A stretch of DNA of 64,000 nt from the NCBI GenBank assembly GCA_964017065.1, contig OZ024783.1:10754885-10818884 (forward strand), read 5' to 3'. A program made the position numbers and the translations under genes. This DNA comes from Haliclona indistincta. Taxonomy: Eukaryota; Porifera; Demospongiae; Haplosclerida; Chalinidae. This document shows, in pieces, positions 22,229 through 33,605 of the stretch; the first letter of the stretch is position 1, and each line of letters starts with the position of its first letter. The notes beneath the pieces were generated by a model. The model was not told the DNA's origin. It saw only the letters and a list, made by a program, of their open reading frames with translations, and did not search any database.

Positions 22229-22934
22229 AGGCACCAAAGGTGCTGATGCCTCGGTGGAATGCCACAATTTCACATACACAGTAAAGTTAAACTAGTACTG
22301 CAGCTGTTGTACCTTTCTGTACAGCAATCACAATGCAGTATAATAGTTATGCAATCAGAAGCCAATCAGTGCTGACCACTAATTCAACTGGGCGTGTCTA
22401 TAAAGTTCAATTCGCACATAGACGAGCGAGATAGCGTCCATAGCTTGCTTACACAATTTCTTTAGAAATACGCTGCTATCCTGTGACTTATCAGTTTCTA
22501 GGCAGTCAACTGTGTCTACGGAGAACTCTAGATCATCAGCAACTACTGTAGCTCAAGCCGGCGAGCTCGAGCTCGAGCTGTACGCCTTCGAGAGAATTTC
22601 GCTGGACCTACCAAGCTGTTTTGTAGTACAAACGAACTCACTAGCTGTAAGGCAGTCAGCTGTAAACTGTTTTGTCTTTAGAGGAGTCCAGATAGCCGGG
22701 AACAGCCATCTAGGTAAGCATCTCACGCCCGGCATAACTCACGAACGGAGCTTAGAACCAACAATTTATCAATACAGTTCCGAGCAAATAGCGATTTCTA
22801 CCTGTGTTGCTGATATCAGCGCTTAGTTTTTAGCGTGCGATGCGCTATGCCGGCAACGGACAGAATGACACATACACACACACACACAACACGACTACTG
22901 TATGCCTCGTGGCTCCACCCACCGAGGCATAATA
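22229..22934 (+). mobile_element. CACC-type element, copy 1 of 4
   Basis: Left end GGCACCAAAGGTGCTGATG-CCTCGGTGG; right end GTATGCCTCGTGGCTCC and CCACCGAGGCATAATAAT; the inverted core is ATGCCTCGGTGG. An (AC)n tract precedes the right end. Other copies are at 28099-29174, 51632-52321 (most similar) and 59528-60102. No transposase; a 104-codon frame inside is broken in the sister copy, so it is not supported as a gene. Confidence 0.75.
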
Positions 22935-23618
22935 ATCTGCACTGCATGGCGCGATTCTGGACAGTCAGAGCTACAGAACCTGATTGGTGGGCTGAAGTAG
23001 TAGTTGTACAGCCTATATAATTTCTATATCAGCCATTTTTGTAGCCATTAATGAACACATGCTGGTGGACAATTCAGTGGTATGACAGAAAAAAATTCCC
23101 TTTATTGAAGCAACCAGTAGCCCCCTCCTCTGAATTCGCCTTTGCGACCATCTAAAGTATGTAAAACAGGAGCCTAGGGAGGAGCGTTCAACTGTGAATA
23201 ACAAAATTAAAGTCAGCTGCTTACACTGGCAGTATAAGATCGCGATCATGGCTCTGGCTGAACGCTCGCTCGTTTTAGCTGGAGACGGGCAGGACAAAGC
23301 ATGGATGAATGTATAGGTAGGAAATAGCGAGCGACAACAAGTAAGGCCTAAGCTCCAAGTAGCAACAGCACACAGCAGCAGACTTTAAACTTCGACAATA
23401 TTACTATAGCGAATACGGCAGTTGAACGGTCCTTCCCCTTATACGCTCATGGTAAAATTAATGTCAGAAAAGTTAATGTTAGTTACAATCACCATAATAT
23501 GTGCTCAAGTGAAAGAACAGAAGCAGTAGGAAACAACTATTATTAATGAGACAACAAATCAGTTAATCATGTATCATTATGTTCACAAACAGACTCTTAA
23601 TTATCAGAATCATCTGAA

Positions 23619-24020
23619 AGCAACTCAAACAGACAACCACAATAACACACTCACTTCAGTATCAACACAAACAAACAATCATTCTAGATCTAGTGGCTTT
23701 TCAACACTGGCTTTTCAAACAATCCCGAACTACTTGAATCAAGATCAAAAACTACAGCAACAAAACCACAAGAGTTCGAAAGTGAATATTCAGTCCTAGC
23801 AATAGCACATCGAGTACTAGACTCCATTGAATTTCAAAGAGAAAGGATTGAGAGAGCTGTTCATGGAACATCACAGCAGCTAACACTGGGTCTGCTACAG
23901 AGGGAGCTAGCTAGTCTGAAGAACAAAATAGAATTGGAGGAAAACACACTGATATGGTGCTCACTGCATGGTAGACAAGCTGAGAGAGATAGAGAAAGAG
24001 ATATGATGACTAAACACTGA
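23619..24020 (+). pseudogene. Coding-like remnant of an unidentified coiled-coil protein
   Basis: The insertion in the right block copy reads as protein: KATQTDNHNNTLTSVSTQ, then LNQDQKLQQQNHKSS, and after a shift ESEYSVLAIAHRVLDSIEF, RERIERAVHGTSQQLTLG and a Glu/Lys/Arg-rich heptad-like end stopping after DMMTKH near 24020. Low-complexity Gln/Asn text followed by a short coiled coil suggests the 3' end of a captured or retroposed transcript. I do not recognise a family. The left block copy has no counterpart, so it arrived after the duplication. Confidence 0.4.
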
Positions 24021-24057
24021 CCGATGCACTATATTGATTATATTTAGAATGAAGTGA

Positions 24058-24275
24058 AACTTCTTGCATCTAATCTCCTCGTTTCCAATACTTCTATCGT
24101 GTAGGTGACCTTTCGCTCCATAATTTTAGGCACATTAACCAGAATAGCTGCAGCCATGTAGCAGGTTTCTGCCGAATGTTGATTACCGTAGATGAGCGCT
24201 GTAATAGCTGGCACCTTCTCTTTCAATTTCTGGCACAAGATAATATTTTCAGCACTTTCATATCCATTACCTTCA
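24058..24275 (-). pseudogene. 3' fragment of the 2OG-Fe(II) oxygenase gene
   Basis: The minus-strand frame CQKLKEKVPAITALIYGNQ, then ETCYMAAAILVNVPK, is nearly identical to the last part of the decayed oxygenase at 7707-9067. It contains none of the iron ligands. It came with the duplicated block. Confidence 0.75.
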
Positions 24276-25149
24276 AAGTACTTCTACTTTTCTGACTTGA
24301 GGCACTGTAGAGTAGCATGCATTTTGACTTCATCCCGCGAATACGATATATCATACCAAGCATTCAAACTTATAATGGTAAGAGAAGATAACTAGGTGAC
24401 TTTAGAGTATGATACCATACAAGATCAAAGGCGCCGACAGTGCTCTATATTCCATAGTACGCACTGCCCATTGTTCAAACAGTGCTCTTTTTTCCTAAAC
24501 CCATTGTTCTACAGTGCTCTATTTTCCACCGCAGTGCTCTATCTACCAGGTGTTAACATGCCGATATGCAGTGAATTTAATTACAAAATACATGCGATGA
24601 AACACAAACAACCTTCATTTTGATAAAATACTAAAACAATGTCGAACAGAGACTATTCAGTGTCTTGAACAGTGATCAAAAGGCCAGAAGAAAGCTAGAT
24701 AGGAGGGCCACGCCGTTAGCAATGTAGGTGACGTCCGGTTTATCCAGGGCGCTACAGCTACTCAAAGACAGGATGAAACCGGAAAGTAGCTACATGGCAG
24801 CGTAGCAAGTAGCTCGGCGTCACTGCTGATGTACGTTCGATGGATACTTTCATCCACGAGGTTCGGTGAAGTCGTTCCTCACTGATTCATAATTCCTTCA
24901 TAGCTTTAGCCCACTGGTAGTTAGATAAATAAGACACGTCTTCTTTTCTGGTGTTGAATTCTCTGCTCCTATCATATTCCCAAGTCGAAATCACAGCGCT
25001 CACGTCCACAGCTACCTTCCACCATGTGCTCGTGTACGGATTTCTGTATAATTCCGTAAAGTCCCATAATGGTAGCGTTTATACTGGACTGTCTTCGGCC
25101 TGCTAGCAGTATCCCTTATGGTAATTGTACAAGGTCACACTCTAAACCT
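24276..25149. other. Spacer with short CAGTGCTCT repeats
   Basis: No gene. Around 24440-24545 the string CAGTGCTCTWTTTTCC recurs several times at irregular spacing, interleaved with CCCATTGTTC. Confidence 0.45.
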
Positions 25150-25308
25150 GTTAAAGCACCGCTCTTCTCGTGCTCTACGCAATATAATAGCACTCGGGTC
25201 GTGTCTCGAGACAAATAGAGCACTCACCTTCGGCTCGTGCTCTATTTGCCTCTCGCCACGCCCCTCGTGCTATTATATTGCGTAGAGCACTCGGAGCGGT
25301 GCTTTAAC
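25150..25308. repeat. Palindromic element (159 bp)
   Basis: Arms GTTAAAGCACCGCTC and GAGCGGTGCTTTAAC at the ends; inner arms CTACGCAATATAATAGCAC and its complement; an inner hairpin AATAGAGCAC/GTGCTCTATT. Almost fully self-complementary; MITE or foldback. Confidence 0.75.
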
Positions 25309-25373
25309 TAGTACATAGATCTTCCATAAAATTTCTGTAAATATAGACACTGAAGAAAAATTAATAAAGGGTA

Positions 25374-26516
25374 CCCGGGTGGAACGAACCGCGAGATTTC
25401 ACAATAATGTTGCGTGATCACGGTGACATGACGCGAGATATTAACGATGAAACCCGCCGATTATCAGCGGTATATCGTTAGAATCTCGTTGTTACTCGGC
25501 GATAGAAACCGCGGGACCACGACGGCAGGAGAATTAGCACTGCCACTGCGATAACTAACTTACTTGGATGCGCTGTACGAACACTGCCTGCTGTCCGAGA
25601 TCTACCTACACATCAACTACCTCAGCTACCTTTGTTCCCGCTGTGTTCTTCCATGGTTGTTGCTACTGACTGCTGCTGTTATACTGGTACATTACTAGAT
25701 GCGCTGTTGTTATTATGCTATGACTTTCTCCACCCAGGTTGCAGTCGCGACGCAGACTAATAGCAGGCGGCAAGCTAGACAACTTTACCTCTACACATGC
25801 AGCTTTGTCTTTATTATTAAATTGTTGATGTAACAATAAGTATTATAATACTAAACCGTAACTAAATCTCTGTTGTATCTACTGCAGTGGATCATCACAC
25901 AGTAAGTCCTAGCTTTGAGCATAATGAATGAACCCAGTAGTCTTGGTCCTTCTTGGAGATGGTTGGCTGTTCAAGTCAAGTTTTCCATCGTTGGTTGTTT
26001 GTTATCTGGTACTTTAAGCCGCCGTAGCAATCTCGGAAAGGAGAGAACCAGTGAGATCTTGCCAGTTCCCGGGTGATCGCGTGCGTGCTCTTGCGGTATC
26101 TCACGTGATCGCTCAAGCACCGCCTACCGGCGCGGCGCGCGTTCACCGGTATCTCACGAGATCGAGCGAGATCATTGTGGAGATCGAGTCTGATTGCTCG
26201 CCTTTCTTGCTTAATTCGCAACCAGGATAGTAACAGCCAGCCTTAATCGCTGTACATCTTCCAGTGAACGCAGCTAGAGCTTACAGCGGGAGCATAGGCG
26301 CCCTCGATACAGGTACGTACACAACGCAAATAGAACAGCCATTTAGCACTTTCGGTGGCAACTCGAGGCACGCATCATCACTCGAGATTTCGCCTAGCAA
26401 AGTGCTACAATGTAAGAACCCGCGAGGACGACATCTGACGTGATGTGTACGAGTTCACGGGATATGTAACGAGATCGCGACTGCAGTGTGAAATCTCGCG
26501 GTTCGTTCCACCCGGG
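25374..26516. mobile_element. 1.14-kb non-autonomous DNA transposon, TA-flanked
   Basis: Perfect inverted termini of about 29 bp start CCCGGGTGGAACGAACCGCG and end with the complement. TA sits on both sides (25372-25373 and 26517-26518). The interior has only frames under 90 codons and no transposase motif. A TA duplication would suit a Tc1/mariner-type or similar transposase supplied in trans. Confidence 0.8.
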
Positions 26517-26597
26517 TAGTTGCATAAAGTGTGAATAATACCTGCTTGGAAAAAAATAATGCAACTGTCCAAGTCAAGTAAAGGTGTTGTTTTACCA

Positions 26598-26750
26598 GGG
26601 TGTGGTGGGATAAAAACATACATGCATTGCTTATGTGGCATACAATGCTTGTGTGGTGCCCAACAATCTATATAAGTTGTACTCAGATTACTTATCCATT
26701 GAAGGAAACACATACTAGCAAGCATGTATGTTTTGTATCCCACCACATCC
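26598..26750. mobile_element. Short MITE (153 bp)
   Basis: Inverted termini GGTGTGGTGGGATAAAAAC and the complementary GTATCCCACCACATCC, extended by ACATACATGC/GCATGTATGT. Non-coding. Confidence 0.65.
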
Positions 26751-26908
26751 AGAAAATGTTACTGTTTCAAATGTAAACATACACAAACACAGACATAAAC
26801 AACTAAACATAAACATATCCTGTCAAAGAAGTATGTTTATAAAACAACATTCAGCTGCTCTGTCAATTCAAGTCACATCTCAATAGGCAAGTAGTTTAAA
26901 AATCTTGT

Positions 26909-27902
26909 ATGTTAAAGAGAGACGGCTACTTTTTATACAAGCATACTGCTCATCAGCTATTGTGGAGTGGTGCCTTCACTCCTGTTGTCTATCCTGGTAG
27001 ATCCTTGCCATCCTTCCAGTGTGGTCAGAGTGATCCTTTTGAAGATGATCAACAGTTGATGAATACTCTAAAGATAGTCCTTCAGCAGCTACCGCCTCCA
27101 GGATGTAACCCTCCTCTAACATGTAGAGATGTTCTTCGTTGCAACTCATCTGCCTCCTCAGGCTACTACCAGATCCAGGCTGCCAATGGATCAGCTGTGC
27201 AGGTCTACTGTGACATGGAGGGGACCAACTGTGGAGGAGAGGGAGGCTGGATGAGAGTGGCTTACACAAATATGACTTAGTCTAATGCCACTTGCCCACA
27301 GGGACTCATTCAAAAAAACATCTCAGGATTAACCCTATGTGACAGAAATGATGGCTTTATTGGATGTAATAGTACCTTCTTCTCTACCTTCGAACTTGCC
27401 TATACTAAAGTGTGTGGGCAGTTACAAGGATACCAACAAGGTACAACGGATGTTTTTCATAGCAGTGATGACACAATCGATGGCACTTATGTTGATGGAG
27501 TATCCATCACTTACGGGAGAAATTCTCGCAAGCACATCTGGACCTATGCTAGTGGCCACTCAACTGGTCAAGATGCCATAACAATAGGTAACAGCTGTAC
27601 GTCCCTGTAATATATGGGTGCTACCGGTCAAGTCCCTTCTTTTGTTGGTAATGACTACTACTGTGAGACAGGCCGTAATGAACAAGGTTATAGCTACTTG
27701 TTGTATCACAATGACACTCTGTGGGATGGGCAGCAGTGCATTGGTGTGGAAGCTCCCTGCTGTACTTTCGCCAACATGCCATGGTTCATAAAGACACTCA
27801 AAAAAAAACACCACTGAAGACATAGAACTGAGGGTGTGTGGAGATGAGACCACCCACAATGAAGCTGTTCCACTGCAAGTTATTGAACTGTTTGTTTATT
27901 AA
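26909..27902 (+). pseudogene. Fibrinogen-related / intelectin-like lectin protein, decayed
   Basis: In one frame from ATG 26909: CRDVLRCNSSASSGYYQIQ, VQVYCDMEGTNCGGEGGWM, then after a TAG at 27278 the frame continues SNATCPQGLIQKNISGL, STFFSTFELAYTKVCGQLQ and VDGVSITYGRNSRKHIWTYA. A TAA at 27608 interrupts before GATGQVPSFVGNDYYCE and DTLWDGQQCIGVEAPCC. A length change in an A-run (27800-27808) shifts the frame; the shifted frame gives NTTEDIELRVCGDE and ends at TAA 27902. The GYY...VYCDMEG start and the SGGWMRVAY, RKHIWTYA and GNDYYCE signatures are those of a secreted fibrinogen-like/intelectin-like family common in sponges. Three independent defects make it a pseudogene; a first exon with a signal peptide was not found upstream. 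Confidence 0.7.
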
Positions 27903-28098
27903 CCTTGTCATAAGTAAATTGTTATTCTTTTCAGATCGCATGTACATGTTATTAACCCTTAGTGCATGTAAAGGGTTACTGTACTTGTTATTCATACAAC
28001 AGCCCTTTAATTATACTGTAAATGCAATGTGGTAATGTCTACAGTAATTTATAAAACAAACCAACATCAACTATAAACTAACTAATATATAATAAATA

Positions 28099-29174
28099 AA
28101 GCACCAAAGGTGCAGATGCCTCGGTGCAGTAGCATGTATGCTAGCATGATGCAATTAGCAGATGCATATGACAGCACGTATGCATGCAGTAGATCCATGG
28201 AAGCATCAAAACAGTATCATGGAACTTGAGCATGCAAGCACCAGAACTATGGAAGCATGCAAGCACCAGAACCATGTTAGCATGCAAGCAGCAGAACCAT
28301 GGTAGCATGCAAGCAGCAGAACCATGCTAGCATGCAAGCAGCAGAACCATGCTAGCATGCAAGCAGCAGAACCATGCTAGCATGCAAGCAGCAGAACTAT
28401 GGAAGCATGCAAGCAGCAGAACCACGGTAGCATGCAAGCATCAGAACCATTGTAGCATGGAAGCAGCAGAACTATATATAGAAGCATGGAAGCAGCAGAA
28501 CCATGGAAGCATGCAAGCAGCAGAACTGAAGCATGCAAGTAGCAGAACTGAAGCGTGCAAGCAGTAGAACTGAAGCATGCAAGCAGCAGAACTGAAGCAT
28601 GCAAGCAGCAGAACAGAAGCATGCAAGCAGCAGAATTGAAGCATCTAAGCAGCAGAACCATGTAAGCATGCAAGCAGCAGAACCATGGATTGTAGCAGCA
28701 TAGAGTACATGTAGCTAAAATGCATTGTACAAGCTGTTGTAATAAAAATACAAGCTGTTTACTGAAGACTGACCTGCATAACGCTTGCTCGCTCAGGCTC
28801 ACTCGACAAGCAAGATGAGTCTGAAGACACTTTCGCTTGCAAGTTTCATTGCTGCTTATGGAGTCATATGAGCTGCACTGTCATATATCAAGCGTGATGT
28901 AGCCAGCTGTGGACAGTACTGTCTCTGAAGGAAGCCCGAACGCGAGCAACGGCAGTCCAGGCGAGCAAATCACGCCATAACTCGAAAACAAAGCCTTTAA
29001 TCGCAATTCTGCCAAATTTGTTTTTCATAAACTACTGAGATCTACCTGTGTTGCTAATTTCAGCGCTTAGTAGTAAGCGGTTGCTGAGATACGCATTGCG
29101 AACACACACACACACACACACACAAACGAACAGACTACTGTATGCCTCGTGGCTCCGCCCACACCTCGGCATAA
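28099..29174 (+). mobile_element. CACC-type element, copy 2, enlarged by a minisatellite
   Basis: Left end AGCACCAAAGGTGCAGATG-CCTCGGTG; right end with an (AC)n tract, GTATGCCTCGTGGCTCCGCC and CCTCGGCATAATG. At about 1.08 kb it is the longest copy because it holds a minisatellite (28190-28690). Confidence 0.75.
28190..28690. repeat. Minisatellite of 25-bp and 22-bp units
   Basis: Units of the form AGCATGCAAGCAGCAGAACCATGGT (25 bp) dominate the left and right parts. The middle (about 28520-28640) uses a 22-bp version lacking CCATG-type spacer bases (AGCATGCAAGCAGCAGAACTGA). About 20 units, not exact. The apparent minus-strand Leu/Cys-rich frames are a by-product. Confidence 0.85.
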
Positions 29175-29618
29175 TGAGCTGCATGTTGTACTATAAATAT
29201 GCTGTAACAATGTAATGAACATAACTTTCAATAAGCATACGTGTTCAGACTGGTATAGTGACACACCCAGTTATAGTTAAGTGACATGTTATTATGATCC
29301 ATGTGTTGTCTCTGACCATGCTTAGGTGTGCTGGTGTGCGCAGCGGAGGCATAGACCAGTCTGCTTGCGAATGTGTTCGCAAAAATCAATGCAAACGTCT
29401 ATGGCCCGATGTCTAAGGGACTCAATCCAGTTAGCAACAGCAGCCTGCATCAAATAGTCCTTTAGGCATCATCTATAGCCTGGCCTAGTGGTCGTGACGG
29501 TCGCTTGGCTCTTTCTATGTTGATCTTACTTCCCACCATCTCGCGGCTAGCTCGGCTAGACACACACAAGCAGTACAGATCATCACACACATCACTAGCA
29601 CACTATTATTGTCCTTCT
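29175..29618. other. Spacer, no gene seen
   Basis: Between the CACC-type element and the palindrome preceding the satellite; nothing recognised. Confidence 0.4.
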
Positions 29619-29678
29619 GTCTCTAAAAAATATATTCATCACAAGTTTTGACTTGTGATGAATATATTTTTTAGAGAC
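29619..29678. repeat. 60-bp perfect palindrome followed by GGTGAGACG repeats
   Basis: 27-bp arms, GTCTCTAAAAAATATATTC... with its complement, around a 6-base loop (TTTTGA). The next bases repeat GGTGAGACG about three times. It lies 50 bp before the satellite starts. Confidence 0.8.
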
Positions 29679-29724
29679 GGTGGTGAGACGGTGAGACGGT
29701 GAGACGTAGAGATGGTGGTGATTT

Positions 29725-31425
29725 TCACTATGCTATGTCAGCATATTTCACTACATTCTTGTCAACACATATTACACTACATTCATCCTATGATATGTCA
29801 GCATATTCCACTACATTCATCCTATGATATGTCAACATATTTCACTACATTCATCCTATGATATGTCAGCATATTCCACTACATTCATCCTATGATATGT
29901 CAACATATTCCACTACATTCATCCTATGATATGTCAGCATATTTCACTACATTCATCCTATGATATGTCAGCATATTACACTACATTCATCCTATGATAT
30001 GTCAGCATATTTCACTACATTCATCCTATGATATGTCAGCATATTCCACTACATTCATCCTATGATATGTCAACATATTCCACTACATTCATCCTATGAT
30101 ATGTCAGCATATTTCACTACATTCATCCTATGATATGTCAGCATATTCCACTACATTCATCCTATGATATGTCAACATATTTCACTACATTCATCCTATG
30201 ATATATCAGCATATTCCACTACATTCATCCTATGATATGTCAGCATATTCCACTACATTCATCCTATGATATGTCAACATATTCCACTACATTCATCCTA
30301 TGATATGTCAGCATATTTCACTACATTCATCCTATGATATGTCAGCATATTTCACTACATTCATCCTATGATATGTCAACATATTCCACTACATTCATCC
30401 TATGATATGTCAGCATATTTCACTACATTCATCCTATGATATGTCAGCATATTCCACTACATTCATCCTATGATATGTCAACATATTTCACTACATTCAT
30501 CCTATGATATATCAGCATATTCCACTACATTCATCCTATGATATGTCAGCATATTCCACTACATTCATCCTATGATATGTCAACATATTCCACTACATTC
30601 ATCCTATGATATGTCAGCATATTTCACTACATTCATCCTATGATATGTCAGCATATTTCACTACATTCATCCTATGATATGTCAACATATTCCACTACAT
30701 TCATCCTATGATATGTCAGCATATTTCACTACATTCATCCTATGATATGTCAGCATATTCCACTACATTCATCCTATGATATGTCAACATATTTCACTAC
30801 ATTCATCCTATGATATGTCAGCATATTCCACTACATTCATCCTATGATATGTCAGCATATTCCACTACATTCATCCTATGATATGTCAGCATATTCCACT
30901 ACATTCATCCTATGATATGTCAACATATTCCACTACATTCATCCTATGATATGTCAACATATTTCACTACATTCATCCTATGATATGTCAACATATTCCA
31001 CTACATTCATCCTATGATATGTCAACATATTTCACTACATTCATCCTATGATATATCAGCATATTCCACTACATTCATCCTATGATATGTCAGCATATTT
31101 CACTACATTCATCCTATGATATGTCAACATATTTCACTACATTCATCCTATGATATATCAGCATATTTCACTACATTCATCCTATGATATGTCAGCATAT
31201 TTCACTACATTCATCCTATGATATGTCAGCATATTCCACTACATTCATCCTATGATATGTCAGCATATTTCACTACATTCATCCTATGATATGTCAACAT
31301 ATTTCACTACATTCATCCTATGATATATCAGCATATTTCACTACATTCATCCTATGATATATCAGCATATTTCACTACATTCATCCTATGATATGTCAGC
31401 ATATTCCACTACATTCATCCTATGA
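29725..31425. repeat. 34-bp satellite array, part 1 (48 full monomers)
   Basis: The monomer is ATATGTCAGCATATTTC-ACTACATTCATCCTATG (34 bp). From 29793 to 31424 there are exactly 48 monomers without indels, preceded by two degenerate ones. Each monomer has the dyad ATATG-TCAR-CATAT. Variants (CAG/CAA, TTT/TTC, ATATGT/ATATAT) form a nine-monomer higher-order repeat of 306 bp (30099-30404 and 30405-30710, with a partial third). The array stops in mid-phase at 31425 and resumes in phase at 32667. Confidence 0.95.
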
Positions 31426-31811
31426 CAAGAAAATTAAAAAGATTTCTATTGAAATCAAAAGGATGTAGGGTTGTGAAATCTACCACTGGTCAACAATGTA
31501 AACTAACAAGGAACAAGCATGGAATGGTAACACGATTGACTTGCTAACAGACCATAGATCCCTACATCAGTGGCTGCTGTAGTTGACTATAGCTAGTTCA
31601 GCTTAGCTTGTTGTTGTTGACTGACACCTGACGTGCATTCAGCTTGTGACAGCTTATGTACAGCCACTGATGTAGGGATCTATGGTCTGTTAGCAAGTCA
31701 ATCGTGTTACCATTCCATGCTTGTTCCTTGTTAGTTTACATTGTTGACCAGTGGTAGATTTCACAACCCTACATCCTTTTGATTTCGATAGAAATCTTTT
31801 TAATTTTCTTG
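31426..31811. repeat. 386-bp foldback, arms about 150 bp
   Basis: Arms begin CAAGAAAATTAAAAAGATTT and close with the complement ending AATTTTCTTG. They also pair through GGATGTAGGGTTGTGAAATC and GATCCCTACATCAGTGGCTG. The loop is about 80 bp. Arms differ by very few bases. The left end abuts the satellite directly. Confidence 0.9.
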
Positions 31812-32279
31812 TTTGTGTCCTTTTTTCTTTTTCAGTGAAGTACACTTCAATATCATGCAATTACTGTGCCATCTTTGTTTCCACCATTGGTTTGGTTTTC
31901 CTGTTGTTGATGGCTTTTCTTTATTATTAACAATTCTAAACCTGTAGCTAAATAATTGTTATGCTGTAGATATCAGCTCGCCTACGCATGCATGAATACA
32001 GTGCATACGAGCCCCGCCCACACTTGTTTACGGATGTTATAATTATCTGGCAAGGCAGAATGGTGATTCTGCGCTTGCTAGCTTACCGTTCTTCGAAGAC
32101 TCCAGACAAATATGTGTTCTCCGTGATCTATACGGCGTGGCGATACTCAAGCTTGTGCTTGGTCACGTGCGCTAACCACAGCTTGGTCACGTGCGTATTG
32201 CGCAATCACTAATGGCGTCTAACACTTAGCTGACAATGGATCACGATCGAGAAATCGCGGAATTTATATCGCCGTTGCG
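31812..32279. other. Middle part of the insertion in the satellite
   Basis: Non-coding sequence between the 386-bp foldback and the part recognisable as the hairpin-ended element. It may belong to the same element; its outer limit is undefined. Confidence 0.4.
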
Positions 32280-32376
32280 CTAAAAACTAAGTTCAAAATG
32301 CACATGCCAGGAGAATTTCACGACTGTTCGTGGGTGTTTTGGTCTCGGCACTGCTCACGTAAAGGTGCTAGGCGAG

Positions 32377-32408
<32 letters not shown>

Positions 32409-32666
32409 GAAAGAAGAAAGAAGAAAACGAAGATGACGAAACTCGATTTTCACCGTTTCCATGTTCGTCACTTTAGTAACAATCTCGAGCAATCTCCTTG
32501 CTACTGTAAGATGGGGCAACGCCAGATAGCAGATTTAAGTGTCTTTGGACGTATAAAATTCATCACCAGGCGAAATATCAGCGTTTGAACGCTAATACAT
32601 TGTATGTAGCCGCCATCTTGTTTTCTCGTTCAACCCTACATAGGGAGACACTACCGTGTCTCCCTA
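32280..32666 (+). mobile_element. Hairpin-ended element, copy 2
   Basis: Contains a GCTAGGCGAGTGG box and a (GAAA)n/(GAA)n tract (about 32370-32425), TAAGTGTCTTTGGACG, GTAGCCGCCATCTTGTTTTC, TCGTTCAACCCTACA and the terminal hairpin TAGGGAGACAC-TACC-GTGTCTCCCTA (32641-32666). The next base starts a satellite monomer. Same order as in the copies at 11122 (inverted) and 48334 (inverted). Confidence 0.7.
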
Positions 32667-33186
32667 ATATGTCAGCATATTTCACTACATTCATCCTATG
32701 ATATATCAGCATATTTCACTACATTCATCCTATGATATGTCAGCATATTTCACTACATTCATCCTATGATATGTCAGCATATTTCACTACATTCATCCTA
32801 TGATATGTCAGCATATTCCACTACATTCATCCTATGATATGTCAACATATTCCACTACATTCATCCTATGATATGTCAGCATATTTCACTACATTCATCC
32901 TATGATATGTCAGCATATTTCACTACATTCATCCTATGATATGTCAGCATATTTCACTACATTCATCCTATGATATGTCAGCATATTTCACTACATTCAT
33001 CCTATGATATGTCAGCATATTCCACTACATTCATCCTATGATATATCAGCATATTTCACTACATTCATCCTATGATATATCAGCATATTTCACTACATTC
33101 ATCCTATGATATGTCAACATATTTCACTACATTCATCCTATGATATATCAGCATATTCCACTACATTCATCCTATGATATGTCAAC
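32667..33186. repeat. 34-bp satellite array, part 2 (15 monomers plus a partial one)
   Basis: Fifteen 34-bp monomers from 32667 to 33176 and a cut-off sixteenth. Same monomer and variants as part 1, resuming at the exact phase where part 1 stops. Confidence 0.95.
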
Positions 33187-33242
33187 TTAGACCATACTTC
33201 AATGTAATTCTGCAATTTGATTGGTCAGCCAGAGATGGTATA

Positions 33243-33300
33243 TTTCACTTATACCACCGCTGATTTCACTTATACCGCCGCTGATTTCACTTATACCACC
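33243..33300. repeat. 21-bp tandem repeat
   Basis: TTCACTTATACCRCCGCTGA repeated nearly three times directly after the satellite. Confidence 0.75.
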
Positions 33301-33605
33301 TTTAATTAACCACGTAGAGTTAATAACCACAACAAAATGGCGTCGTCGAAAAAACGCACGCGAGTTTACACTGCCATCGTTTGAAAACGGGCTGTTGCTT
33401 GACTCTGGGAACTTCTCTGGGCTCTCTGCTACCTCGAGCGCTTCGTTTGCTCAAGCGCAGGTATGGTCTAAACACCTCGGGGCGTCTAAAACATCGGTTT
33501 TCGCGGTGATCTAAATCCCGTAGACACCTCGAATCCATCGTCTAACCTATATATATTTCACTACATTCATGTCAACAAATATTTTACCTTATACCATACT
33601 AAGTC

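Larger units (their letters stand above)
20605..24275. repeat. Right copy of the duplicated block (partner 5318-8000), split by insertions
   Basis: Pieces of the 5.3-8.0 kb block occur here in order, separated by a MULE-like element (20690-21893), a CACC-type element with extra flank (about 22216-22997) and a coding-like insertion (23619-24057). At the sites where the left copy carries the TATA element and the GGGGCGAGCC element, this copy is uninterrupted, giving natural empty sites near 23312 and 23545. Confidence 0.8.

Noticed and set aside
22512..22826. 104-codon frame inside the CACC-type element
   Set aside because: The sister copy at 51632 has indels that break the frame; no domain.
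26909..27902. Introns instead of stops in the lectin-like gene
   Set aside because: Frames continue directly on both sides of each stop with expected family residues and no room for an intron.
28377..28802. Cys/Leu-rich minus-strand frames
   Set aside because: Produced by the 25/22-bp minisatellite; periodic composition rather than protein-like sequence.
29725..33186. CRISPR-like array because of regular 34-bp repeats
   Set aside because: Repeats are contiguous monomers without unique spacers and the DNA is animal; it is a satellite.
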